DNA of 11,973 nucleotides from TCS-49 sp964442515 (GTDB taxonomy: Bacteria > Campylobacterota > Campylobacteria > Campylobacterales > Sulfurovaceae), in contig CAYUAC010000060.1 in assembly GCA_964442515.1 (NCBI GenBank), positions 1-11,973 of the forward strand, read 5' to 3'. The position numbers were made by a program, and so were the translations under genes. This document shows, one piece after another, positions 6,369-11,973 of the stretch. Under the pieces are notes generated by a model. It did no database searches. It was not told the DNA's origin and saw nothing but the letters and a program-made list of their open reading frames with translations. How positions within the stretch are numbered: position 1 is the stretch's first letter; each line of letters starts with the position of its first letter.

Positions 6369-7760
6369 TCACTCCTGGGTATCAAAAACCTCTAAGGCTT
6401 TTTTGATTCTTTTCATACTCTGTTTTTTTCCGATGGCACTCATGATCACATCAAGCCCGGGTCCCTTCATAGCCCCCACAAGAGCTACGCGAAGGGGTTG
6501 GCCGAGTTTGCCAAAGCCCAGCTGTTTTTTGTCTAAAAAGCTTTCAATCACCTGGTGAAAATCGCTTGGCAGGTGCAGCTGTTTGTCGTAACTTTCCAAA
6601 TAATTGTAAAACTCGATCAGTATATCGTAATTTTTGGCCGCTTTTTTAACCGCCTTCTTGTCATATTCGCCTGGATCAACCACGATCATGTATACATTCT
6701 GCGCCAGCTGTTTGATCGTTTTGCTGCGTTCTTTGGATTCATCCAGCAAAATCTCTTTTTTATCATGACTGAAAATATAGATGTCAAACTCTTCTAACAG
6801 TTTGGCCAGGCGGTCGTTGTTACAGTTTTTGATATAGTGGGAATTAAGCCAGTTGAGTTTGTCCACGTTAAAAGCCGAGGCGCTGGAGTTAAGATCTTTT
6901 GGATCAAATTTTTTCAGCATGTCATCCAGGCTGAAAATCTCCTGATCGCCGTAACTCCAGCCAAGGCGTACCAGGAAGTTAAGCAGCGCTTCGGGCAGAT
7001 ACCCCATTTTTTTGTACTCCATCACATCCAGAGCGCCGTCGCGTTTGGACATCTTCTTGCCCGCTTCATTGTTGATCATGGGCACATGGTAAAAGTTCGG
7101 CGGCCGCAGACCCAGGGCTTCATAGATAATAAGCTGTTTTGGGGTATTGTACAGGTGATCATCGCCTCTGATGATATCGCTTAAGCCCATCGTCGCGTCA
7201 TCAATGGCTACGACAAAGTTATACGTGGGCGTCCCGTCGCTTCTGGCGATGATGAAATCATCCACTTCATCGCTGTTTATCGTGATCTCTCCCTTGATCC
7301 CGTCGTCAATGATAATGGCGCCGTGGGTAGGGGCTTTGATACGTACCACCGGTTCGACATCCGCAGGAGGCGTGCCGGTAAAGTCACGGTAGCGGTTGTC
7401 GTATCTGGGACGCTGTCCGTTTGCGATCTGTTCCTGTCTCAAAGCGTCAAGTTCCTCTTTACTCATATAACAGTAGTAAGCTTTGCCCTCTTCAAGGAGG
7501 CGGTCGATATACTGTCTGTACAGATCGAAGCGTTTTGACTGATAAATGACTTCGCCGTCATAATCAAGACCCAGCCAGTCAAAAGCCTGGATGATCGCTT
7601 TTGTCGCTTCCCGGGAATTTCTTTTCAGATCGGTGTCTTCAATCCGCAGATAAAACTTGCCGCCGTTTTTACGGGCCCACAGGTAGTTTAACAATGCTGT
7701 CCGCAGTCCGCCGATATGCAGATACCCCGTCGGGCTTGGAGCAAATCGTGTTGATACCAT
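6369..7760 (-). CDS. gltX: Glutamyl-tRNA synthetase (GluRS1 type)
   Basis: This 463-residue class I aminoacyl-tRNA synthetase charges tRNA-Glu with glutamate in the cytoplasm. The HIGH-type motif is SPTGYLHIGG (9-18) and the KMSKS-type motif is KKMSKRDG (235-242). FYLRIEDTDLKRNS (36-49), ARSDGTPTYNF (172-182) and GDDHLYNTPKQ (199-209) are also GluRS signatures. Campylobacterota often carry two GluRS paralogues; the YCYMSKEELDALR and RPRYDNRYRDF blocks match the canonical GluRS1 rather than the GluRS2 that charges tRNA-Gln in H. pylori. An AAGG ribosome-binding site precedes the ATG. The gene is divergent from the SurA-like gene and is followed closely by the degenerate GGDEF gene, probably in one transcript. 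Confidence 0.97.
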   Translation of the reverse strand: MVSTRFAPSPTGYLHIGGLRTALLNYLWARKNGGKFYLRIEDTDLKRNSREATKAIIQAFDWLGLDYDGEVIYQSKRFDLYRQYIDRLLEEGKAYYCYMSKEELDALRQEQIANGQRPRYDNRYRDFTGTPPADVEPVVRIKAPTHGAIIIDDGIKGEITINSDEVDDFIIARSDGTPTYNFVVAIDDATMGLSDIIRGDDHLYNTPKQLIIYEALGLRPPNFYHVPMINNEAGKKMSKRDGALDVMEYKKMGYLPEALLNFLVRLGWSYGDQEIFSLDDMLKKFDPKDLNSSASAFNVDKLNWLNSHYIKNCNNDRLAKLLEEFDIYIFSHDKKEILLDESKERSKTIKQLAQNVYMIVVDPGEYDKKAVKKAAKNYDILIEFYNYLESYDKQLHLPSDFHQVIESFLDKKQLGFGKLGQPLRVALVGAMKGPGLDVIMSAIGKKQSMKRIKKALEVFDTQE

Positions 7761-7789
7761 TGTTTGCCTTTATCGTTATAAATTTAGTG

Positions 7790-7795
7790 ATTGTA
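7790..7795 (-). promoter_or_regulatory. Probable -10 element of the gltX promoter
   Basis: The minus strand carries TACAAT, giving a start near 7783 and a leader of about 23 bases before the gltX ATG. A second candidate, TATAAC at 7780-7775, would leave almost no room for the ribosome-binding site. No -35 of normal spacing is evident. Confidence 0.4.
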
Positions 7796-7836
7796 CCGTT
7801 ATTTTGTTAAAAACCGCTATTTTCGCGCTTTTAAAT

Positions 7837-7850
7837 CTTTTGCGCAAAAG
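7837..7850. repeat. Perfect 14-base palindrome in the gltX/surA-like divergent region
   Basis: CTTTTGCGCAAAAG is a perfect dyad with no spacer, lying in the 169-base gap between the divergent gltX and SurA-like genes, about 42 bases upstream of the plus-strand -10. It has the form of a protein-binding site. I cannot name a regulator, and chance occurrence in AT-rich DNA is possible. Confidence 0.35.
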
Positions 7851-7892
7851 GGTATTAAGCTTATTTTACAGGCGTAAATGCTTATTGTTTGA

Positions 7893-7904
7893 TATAATTA
7901 TAAT
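7893..7904 (+). promoter_or_regulatory. -10 elements of the SurA-like gene promoter
   Basis: Two back-to-back perfect TATAAT hexamers occur at 7893-7898 and 7899-7904. Either would start transcription at about 7905-7911, giving a leader of about 20-25 bases before the ATG at 7930. The upstream region is T-rich, with no clear -35, as is typical of this phylum. Confidence 0.6.
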
Positions 7905-7929
7905 ACAAAACAGACAAAAAAGGGCTGAT

Positions 7930-8751
7930 ATGAGAATATGGCTGGCAATACTTATGCTGACGGCAACTTTACAGGCGGGACTGGTAAACGCCGTGGCGAT
8001 TACGGTGGGGGAGAAACCCATTACACTGTATGATATAGACAAAACCCGGCAAACACGCGATATGAGTTCAAATGAAGCGGCACAGCATTTGATCAGGCAG
8101 AAACTGCGTGAAATGGAGATAGAGCGGCTTGGCATAGAAGTCAGCGAGTATGAACTCACTAGCGAACTGGAACAGATGGCTCAAAGCAACGATTTGACCC
8201 TAAGACAGCTGGAACAGATGATTCAAAACAGCGGGCGCGATTTTCAAACGTACAAAGAGGAGTTTAAAAACAAGCTGCAGGAGCGGAAACTGACTGACAA
8301 GCTGGCGTCTTCAAGCATCACTCCCCCAAGCCGGGATGAGTTGAAAATCCACTATGAAAACAATATCGATCAGTTTTCAACCTTTGAAAAAGCCGAGGTA
8401 ACCCAGTACGTTTCTTCTTCCAAGAAAGCTTTGCAAGAACAGGTGCAAAACCCTTTTGCGCTCAATGAAAACGTCCGGCGCGGAGCGCAGACGATACGCG
8501 CAGACGACGTTTCGGGGCAGCTGGAGTATATGATCAACAACACCCCAAAAGGCGAGTTTACTCCCGTTGTCAACATGTCTGATCGTTACGCGGTATTTTA
8601 CATTAAAGGTAAAGAGGGTGTGAGTAAAAAGAATTTTGAAGATGTCAAACGGCAGGTAGAGCAAAGCTGGCGGCAAAAGCAGCAAGAAGAGATCGTGAAG
8701 CTGCATTTTCAAAAGCTGCGTGCAAAAACGCAGATCGAGATTATCCGTTAA
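7930..8751 (+). CDS. Periplasmic SurA-like chaperone / peptidyl-prolyl isomerase-like protein
   Basis: This 273-residue protein has a signal peptide (MRIWLAILMLTATLQAG, cleavage probably after A21) and then a SurA N-terminal domain beginning AVAITVGEKPITLYDIDKTR. Helices rich in Glu, Gln and Lys follow (45-125), then a region like a shortened parvulin domain (about 150-230), and a closing helix that in this family packs back on the N domain. The expected role is to chaperone outer-membrane proteins in the periplasm. I start at ATG 7930 because AAGGG sits upstream and a signal peptide follows directly; the frame stays open to a TTG at 7804 but that extension contains the promoter. Length and position beside gltX match my memory of Cj1289 of C. 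jejuni, described as SurA-like. Isomerase activity is doubtful. Confidence 0.8.
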   Translation: MRIWLAILMLTATLQAGLVNAVAITVGEKPITLYDIDKTRQTRDMSSNEAAQHLIRQKLREMEIERLGIEVSEYELTSELEQMAQSNDLTLRQLEQMIQNSGRDFQTYKEEFKNKLQERKLTDKLASSSITPPSRDELKIHYENNIDQFSTFEKAEVTQYVSSSKKALQEQVQNPFALNENVRRGAQTIRADDVSGQLEYMINNTPKGEFTPVVNMSDRYAVFYIKGKEGVSKKNFEDVKRQVEQSWRQKQQEEIVKLHFQKLRAKTQIEIIR

Positions 8752-8752
8752 C

Positions 8753-8793
8753 GCAGGGCGGAAAACCCTGCACCCTGCAGTGCAGTTTTAGTT
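8753..8793 (+). terminator. Intrinsic terminator after the SurA-like gene
   Basis: Two overlapping hairpins follow the stop codon. GCAGGG (8753-8758) can pair with CCCTGC (8766-8771). Alternatively CTGCAC (8768-8773) pairs with GTGCAG (8780-8785) and is followed at once by TTTTAGTTT, which is the better terminator form for the plus strand. The U-tract overlaps the end of the convergent superoxide reductase gene. On the minus strand there is no good U-run. Confidence 0.65.
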
Positions 8794-9168
8794 TACCGCC
8801 ACTTCTACGGGATCGCTTTCCCAGATACCGTGTTTTGTACAGTATGCGTGAGCCACAAGCTTCATCTTTTTGTGTGCTACGATGTGAAACGTAACCGTTT
8901 GGTGGCCCTTTTCGTTGCCAAGAGCGCCTGCGACGAAGTCCGCGTGCGTTAGTTGCGTTTCTTTATCAAACAGCGTAATGCTTTTGATATAGTGGTCAAA
9001 ATCATCGGGGTGGCTGTATTCGTTGCCCATTTTGACCGTGACCGCAAACGGTTCGCCCGCTTTTGCTTCACTCTCACAGTGGATGAAAGGAGAGTGTCTG
9101 TCGATGAAATCTTTTTTCGCTTCTTTGTCTACCTGGTCAATATCTACATATCTGTTAATCTTTGGCAT
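8788..9168 (-). CDS. sor: Class II superoxide reductase (neelaredoxin-type, single iron centre)
   Basis: This 126-residue cytoplasmic protein reduces superoxide to hydrogen peroxide without making oxygen. All five ligands of the Fe(His)4Cys centre are visible: H25 in RHSPFI, H53 in HPDD, H59 in FDHYI, C110 in AYC and H113 in KHGIW. The N-terminal Cys4 desulforedoxin domain of class I and III enzymes is absent. The residues just before the first ligand are D23-R24, where Pyrococcus furiosus and most relatives have Glu-Lys, the pair that steers superoxide and protonates the intermediate. An AAGGA site lies 6 bases before the ATG. It faces the SurA-like gene and is divergent from the 111-residue gene. 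Its role would be protection of a microaerophile from oxygen stress. Confidence 0.88.
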   Translation of the reverse strand: MPKINRYVDIDQVDKEAKKDFIDRHSPFIHCESEAKAGEPFAVTVKMGNEYSHPDDFDHYIKSITLFDKETQLTHADFVAGALGNEKGHQTVTFHIVAHKKMKLVAHAYCTKHGIWESDPVEVAVN

Positions 9169-9203
9169 TATCTATCCTTTATTATGATTTGGTTGCAAAA
9201 AGG

Positions 9204-9209
9204 AGTATA
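9204..9209 (-). promoter_or_regulatory. Probable -10 element of the superoxide reductase promoter
   Basis: The minus strand reads TATACT, placing a start near 9197 and a leader of about 29 bases that contains the AAGGA ribosome-binding site. No clear -35 is seen. The adjacent imperfect dyad at 9214-9238 lies just upstream of it. Confidence 0.5.
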
Positions 9210-9213
9210 CTTC

Positions 9214-9238
9214 ATTTAGGATAAAATTTCTCTTAAAT
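9214..9238. promoter_or_regulatory. Imperfect dyad, possible operator between sor and the 111-residue gene
   Basis: ATTTAGGA (9214-9221) and TCTTAAAT (9231-9238) form an inverted repeat matching at 7 of 8 positions around a 9-base AT-rich centre. It sits just upstream of the superoxide reductase -10 and upstream of the -10 of the divergent gene. A peroxide or iron regulator of the Fur/PerR family would be a natural candidate for such a site, but the match to any consensus is not good enough to say so. Confidence 0.3.
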
Positions 9239-9261
9239 ACGATTTTAAATGCAAGTTTTGT

Positions 9262-9267
9262 TACAAT
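9262..9267 (+). promoter_or_regulatory. Probable -10 element for the 111-residue gene and helicase
   Basis: TACAAT, or the overlapping TATGAT at 9267-9272, would start transcription near 9274-9279, about 25-30 bases before the ATG at 9304. No convincing -35 is visible. This would be the promoter for the two-gene unit running to 11700. Confidence 0.45.
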
Positions 9268-9303
9268 ATGATTTCATTTAGAATCAGACAAAAAAGGATA
9301 AGA

Positions 9304-9639
9304 ATGGATATGGAAATAACGCCTGAAGTGTTGGTTAAGCAGCTTGGCATGGGTGAAAGTACACACGAGATCGAACAGATGCAAAAAGTGATGGACAATA
9401 CGCCAGGATTTGAAAAGTTTGCTTCCCACATCATCAGTCTTAATGATTACCTGCGCCACGTGCACGGCTTTATCGCGCTGTCAAACACCGTGGACAAACT
9501 CAAGATCAAATGCGATGAAACAACAAAAGAATTAGTAGACGAGTTTGATGAAAAGGTTACAAGCTGGGCGGATAAATACAAAGTCGAAGTCAAAAAGGTT
9601 CAGGGCAAAGAGACCTATTATATCATCGGCCACAAATAG
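9304..9639 (+). CDS. Conserved-looking hypothetical protein, 111 residues, upstream of and abutting the helicase
   Basis: I do not recognise this protein. It has 111 residues, is soluble and acidic in its N-terminal half, and has no membrane segment, signal peptide or metal-binding motif. The first 65 residues look helical (EVLVKQLGMGESTHEIEQMQ, then DYLRHVHGFIALSNT), followed by a charged helix with several Glu and Lys (70-90) and a short strand-rich end (VEVKKVQGKETYYIIGHK). It contains a single Cys (C70). The start is ATG 9304, with AAGGA 5 bases upstream; the frame is open from 9268 but that ATG lies in the promoter. The helicase begins on the base immediately after its stop codon, so the two are cotranscribed and probably translationally coupled. 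Confidence 0.85.
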   Translation: MDMEITPEVLVKQLGMGESTHEIEQMQKVMDNTPGFEKFASHIISLNDYLRHVHGFIALSNTVDKLKIKCDETTKELVDEFDEKVTSWADKYKVEVKKVQGKETYYIIGHK

Positions 9640-11700
9640 ATGCCGCTACAAAACCTCAACGGTGAGCAGCTTGCCGCTGCCACCGCTTCTAACGGGCACA
9701 ATCTCATTATCGCTTCGGCCGGAACGGGCAAAACATCCACGATTGTAGGCCGAATCGCGCATCTTTTACAAAACGGAACAAAACCTGAAGAGATTTTACT
9801 GCTGACCTTTACCAACAAAGCAGCTGCCGAGATGGTCGCCAGACTTGGCCGTTATTTTGCCATGGATGAAGTAAAAAAGATCGAAGCGGGTACTTTCCAT
9901 GCCGTAAGCTACCGGTGGCTCAAACGCTTTGACAAAGTGATCCTGAAGCAGCCAAGCGAACTCAAAACCCTTTTTCGCAGTATATATGAAAAACGAAACT
10001 TTACGCGCTTTGGAAGCAGCGTGGAACCCTTTTCGGCCAGTTTTCTTTTTGATCTATACTCGCTGTATCAAAACTGTTCGCTTGAGGGCTTTGATGCGTG
10101 GTTTTTGCAAAAATACCCCGATCATGAAGGGTTGGTTGACATCTACGTGCATATGTTTGAAGAGTTTGAAGCCACCAAGGAGGAGTTTGGCTTTGTAGGT
10201 TTTAACGACCTGCTTTTGAAGATGAAAACGCTTGTGACAAAGCAGCGGATGCCCTTTAGCGAAATACTTGTAGATGAGTACCAGGATACCAATACCCTGC
10301 AAGAAAGCCTGATCGATACGATGCGGCCTGGGTCACTGTTTTGTGTTGGTGATTTTGATCAAAGCATTTACGCTTTTAACGGGGCTAATATCAATAATAT
10401 CGCCACCTTTACGGCCAGGTACGAAGGGGCAAAGGTCCATACGCTGAAAAAAAACTACCGCTCAACCAAATTCATCCTGACCCTGGCCAATAACGTTATT
10501 TCCAATAATGAACGCATCTATCCCAAGTCGCTGGAGGTCGGACGCAACGAGGCGGCCCATAAGCCAAAGCTTTTGATCTATGACGAACTGTTTAAACAGT
10601 ATCAGGCGATTGCGCATAAGATCAAGCTCAGCTTTACGCCAAAAGATGATATCGCCGTTATCTTTCGCAACAACGCCAGTGCCGACGGGGTGGAAGCCAG
10701 CCTGCGGGAACTTGGCCTTGGATGCCGGCGCAAAGGCGGCACGAGTTTTTTTGACTCCAAAGAGGTCAAAGCCGTGCTCAATCTGCTTTCGCTTTTGAGT
10801 AATCCAAAGGATATGATGAGTTTTATCCATATCTTTGAATACGCCAAAGGCGTGGGCGGGGCCAGTGCCAAAGAGTTTTACGAAAGCTTCGTGCATTTTG
10901 GAAAGGGATCGCTGGAAAAGGGGGTGCTTTCTCCCGTGCAAAAAACGCTGCCCAGCAAACGCCGGGTCAAAAACGTCCAGCTGGCGCTTTTTGAAGATGA
11001 GGTCGGGTTTGGTTCTGTAACCAAGTTTGCCAAGATGGGGCTGGATGAGGCGATCCTGGCCCACCCCATCCTCAAACATCCCAAACTCTCAACCGAATCG
11101 GTGCATTTTATGCAGGAGTTCATCCTGCTGTTTAAGCGCCTTAGCCATATCAAGCGTTCCAAAACTGCCGTTGCCGCAATCAGGGAGTCCAAACTCTTTG
11201 GCTATATCTTTGACGATATCGCCAAAAAACGCGCACTGCTTAAAAGCGGGCAGATCGATGAGCAAAAAAAGCACGAAGCCTTAGAGCGCATTCAGCGAAA
11301 AGCCAAGCTGCTGCTTGATCTAAGCGGGCATTATGACAGTATCGACAAGTTTGTCAACGCTATGGTCTTAGGCGGCGGCGAGTTGAGTGAAGGCGAGGGT
11401 GTGAACCTACTGACGGTGCATGCCAGCAAGGGATTGGAGTTTAGCGAAGTGTTTTTGATCGATCTGATGGACGGGCGCTTTCCAAACAGAAAGCTGATGG
11501 AAAAAACAGGCTCCATCGAAGAGGAGCGGCGTCTGTTTTACGTGGCGGCCACACGGGCCAAAGACCGGCTGAGTCTTTCCTTTGCCAAGTTTGATTCTAT
11601 CAAAGAGATTACGTTTAAACCCTCGCAGTTTTTGTATGAGGCGGGGATGCTAAAAAAGGATGAAACCTACAGGGAACTGGTATTGTCTAAAAGCGATTAA
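9640..11700 (+). CDS. UvrD/Rep/PcrA-family superfamily 1A DNA helicase
   Basis: This 686-residue protein is a 3'-5' SF1A helicase that unwinds DNA with ATP, in repair or replication restart. Motifs in order: Q motif LNGEQLAAA (6-14), Walker A ASAGTGKT (25-32), Ia LTFTNKAAAEM (55-65), II DEYQDT (212-217), III VGDFDQSIYAFNGA (236-249), IV NYRSTKF (272-278), V LLTVHASKGLEF (590-601) and VI EEERRLFYVAATRAKDRL (627-644). All are intact. A QLALF pentapeptide at 447-451, in a basic stretch within the 2B region, resembles a sliding-clamp-binding motif. It starts on the base after the stop of the 111-residue gene with no good ribosome-binding site, so it relies on coupling. It may correspond to the second UvrD-like helicase of Campylobacter, which I recall as Cj1101. 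Which of Rep, UvrD or PcrA it serves as cannot be told. Confidence 0.93.
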   Translation: MPLQNLNGEQLAAATASNGHNLIIASAGTGKTSTIVGRIAHLLQNGTKPEEILLLTFTNKAAAEMVARLGRYFAMDEVKKIEAGTFHAVSYRWLKRFDKVILKQPSELKTLFRSIYEKRNFTRFGSSVEPFSASFLFDLYSLYQNCSLEGFDAWFLQKYPDHEGLVDIYVHMFEEFEATKEEFGFVGFNDLLLKMKTLVTKQRMPFSEILVDEYQDTNTLQESLIDTMRPGSLFCVGDFDQSIYAFNGANINNIATFTARYEGAKVHTLKKNYRSTKFILTLANNVISNNERIYPKSLEVGRNEAAHKPKLLIYDELFKQYQAIAHKIKLSFTPKDDIAVIFRNNASADGVEASLRELGLGCRRKGGTSFFDSKEVKAVLNLLSLLSNPKDMMSFIHIFEYAKGVGGASAKEFYESFVHFGKGSLEKGVLSPVQKTLPSKRRVKNVQLALFEDEVGFGSVTKFAKMGLDEAILAHPILKHPKLSTESVHFMQEFILLFKRLSHIKRSKTAVAAIRESKLFGYIFDDIAKKRALLKSGQIDEQKKHEALERIQRKAKLLLDLSGHYDSIDKFVNAMVLGGGELSEGEGVNLLTVHASKGLEFSEVFLIDLMDGRFPNRKLMEKTGSIEEERRLFYVAATRAKDRLSLSFAKFDSIKEITFKPSQFLYEAGMLKKDETYRELVLSKSD

Positions 11701-11891
11701 AACAGTCTGGACGTGGTGGTGTCGGCTCCCTTTTTGCGCTTTTCTTTTTCGTTGAAGTGTTTCATCAGCTGTTCGATCGCTTCGTTGCGTGACAGGGCGT
11801 ATCGCTGTTTGACAAAATAATCAAAGTCTTTGAGCAGGTCCTCTTCGATGCGCAGGCTTATCATTTTGTTTTTGGTTTTCTTTTTCAGCAA
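11697..11891 (-). CDS. Small ribbon-helix-helix DNA-binding-like protein
   Basis: The product is 64 residues if it starts at TTG 11891. The core KMISLRIEEDLLKDFDYFVK (9-28) then SRNEAIEQLMKHFNEKEK (34-51) has the strand-helix-helix pattern of MetJ/Arc/CopG proteins: an alternating strand, a first helix, a Ser-Arg-Asn turn and a second helix, followed by a basic tail. Such proteins bind DNA as dimers and often regulate nearby genes or act as antitoxins. I choose TTG 11891 because AAAGGGG lies 6 bases upstream; the frame is open to a TTG at 11930, and the ATG at 11864 has no ribosome-binding site. Its TAA overlaps the helicase TAA in a shared TTAA. No toxin gene is visible next to it. The fold is inferred from the pattern. 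Confidence 0.6.
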   Translation of the reverse strand: MLKKKTKNKMISLRIEEDLLKDFDYFVKQRYALSRNEAIEQLMKHFNEKEKRKKGADTTTSRLF

Positions 11892-11953
11892 AATCGTCCC
11901 CTTTGAGCATTGTGGGCGGAATTTTAGCAAATTTTTTGTTTTTGGAGGTTAAT

Positions 11954-11973
11954 ATGGATATAGACACTATCAG
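11954..11973 (+). CDS. Start of an unidentified gene, cut by the window edge
   Basis: An ATG at 11954 is preceded 5 bases upstream by GGAGG (11944-11948), the strongest ribosome-binding site in the window. Only the codons for M-D-I-D-T-I and part of a seventh are present, too few to identify the product. It is divergent from the ribbon-helix-helix gene with 62 bases between the two starts, so that protein could regulate it. Confidence 0.55.

Noticed and set aside
6367..6372. GTG 6372 as start of the degenerate GGDEF gene, giving a GTGA overlap with gltX
   Set aside because: The AGGAG ribosome-binding site touches this GTG with no spacing, while ATG 6366 is 5 bases downstream of it.
7804..7929. 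Upstream extension of the SurA-like gene to TTG 7804
   Set aside because: The extension contains the two TATAAT boxes and the palindrome, and it would place 42 residues ahead of a normal signal peptide; ATG 7930 has a good AAGGG site.
8788..9168. SoxZ-like sulfur carrier as an alternative for the 126-residue protein
   Set aside because: The spacing and identity of four His and one Cys (RHSP, HPDDFDH, YCTKHG) match the superoxide reductase iron site fully.
9268..9303. Earlier ATG for the 111-residue gene
   Set aside because: It overlaps the probable -10 element and lacks a ribosome-binding site, while ATG 9304 has AAGGA at good spacing.
10462..11079. Minus-strand open frame of 205 codons opposite the helicase
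   Set aside because: It is antisense to an intact helicase between motifs III and V, with no promoter or ribosome-binding site seen.
1..11973. CRISPR array, mobile element, tRNA/rRNA or defence island
   Set aside because: I found no regularly spaced repeats, transposase or integrase genes, RNA-gene-like stretches or defence-type domains; intergenic gaps are all below 170 bases.

Overview
The window looks like a chromosomal segment of a free-living Campylobacterota (Epsilonproteobacteria) bacterium, most like Sulfurimonas/Sulfurovum-type relatives. Three things support this: the gene order flgB-flgC-fliE-ftsI running divergently from ftsW, which I recall from Helicobacter pylori; a MurG and a glutamyl-tRNA synthetase with the Helicobacter/Campylobacter style of conserved blocks; and a gltX gene divergent from a SurA-like periplasmic protein, as I recall for Cj1288c/Cj1289 of Campylobacter jejuni. 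The genus is not fixed by anything I can see. Coding density is very high. I see no tRNA, rRNA, CRISPR array, insertion sequence or prophage.

Layout. Positions 1-3590 (minus strand) hold a tight six-gene run: flgB, flgC, fliE, ftsI, clpS and the 5' part of clpA. Gaps are 10, 4, 1 and 1 bases, then an 8-base overlap. The run makes flagellar rod proteins, then the septal transpeptidase, then the ClpS adaptor and ClpA unfoldase. Upstream of flgB are a sigma54-type promoter and, closer in, an extended -10 sigma70-type promoter. Just inside ftsI lies a hairpin plus U-tract that looks like an intrinsic terminator. Positions 3737-5880 (plus strand) hold ftsW and murG, overlapping by GTGA. With ftsI across the divergent promoter region, this gives lipid II synthesis (MurG), glycan polymerisation (FtsW) and crosslinking (FtsI).

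Positions 5860-7760 (minus strand) hold gltX followed by a small membrane-anchored protein with a degenerate GGDEF-like domain, whose 3' end overlaps murG tail to tail. Divergent from gltX is a secreted SurA-like chaperone (7930-8751) that ends at a hairpin terminator. Facing it is a class II superoxide reductase (8788-9168, minus). Divergent from that is a two-gene unit (9304-11700, plus): an unrecognised 111-residue protein and a UvrD/Rep-type helicase that begins on the base after its stop. A small ribbon-helix-helix protein (minus) shares stop-codon bases with the helicase, and the first codons of another plus-strand gene reach the window edge.

Most of this is core cell-envelope, flagellar and housekeeping content; I find no clear new defence or mobile system. 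The points most worth a second look are the regulatory layout of the flagellar/divisome/Clp operon (tandem promoters plus a terminator-like hairpin at the ftsI start), the QLALF clamp-binding-like motif in the helicase, the superoxide reductase with Asp-Arg where Glu-Lys is usual, and the degenerate GGDEF membrane protein.
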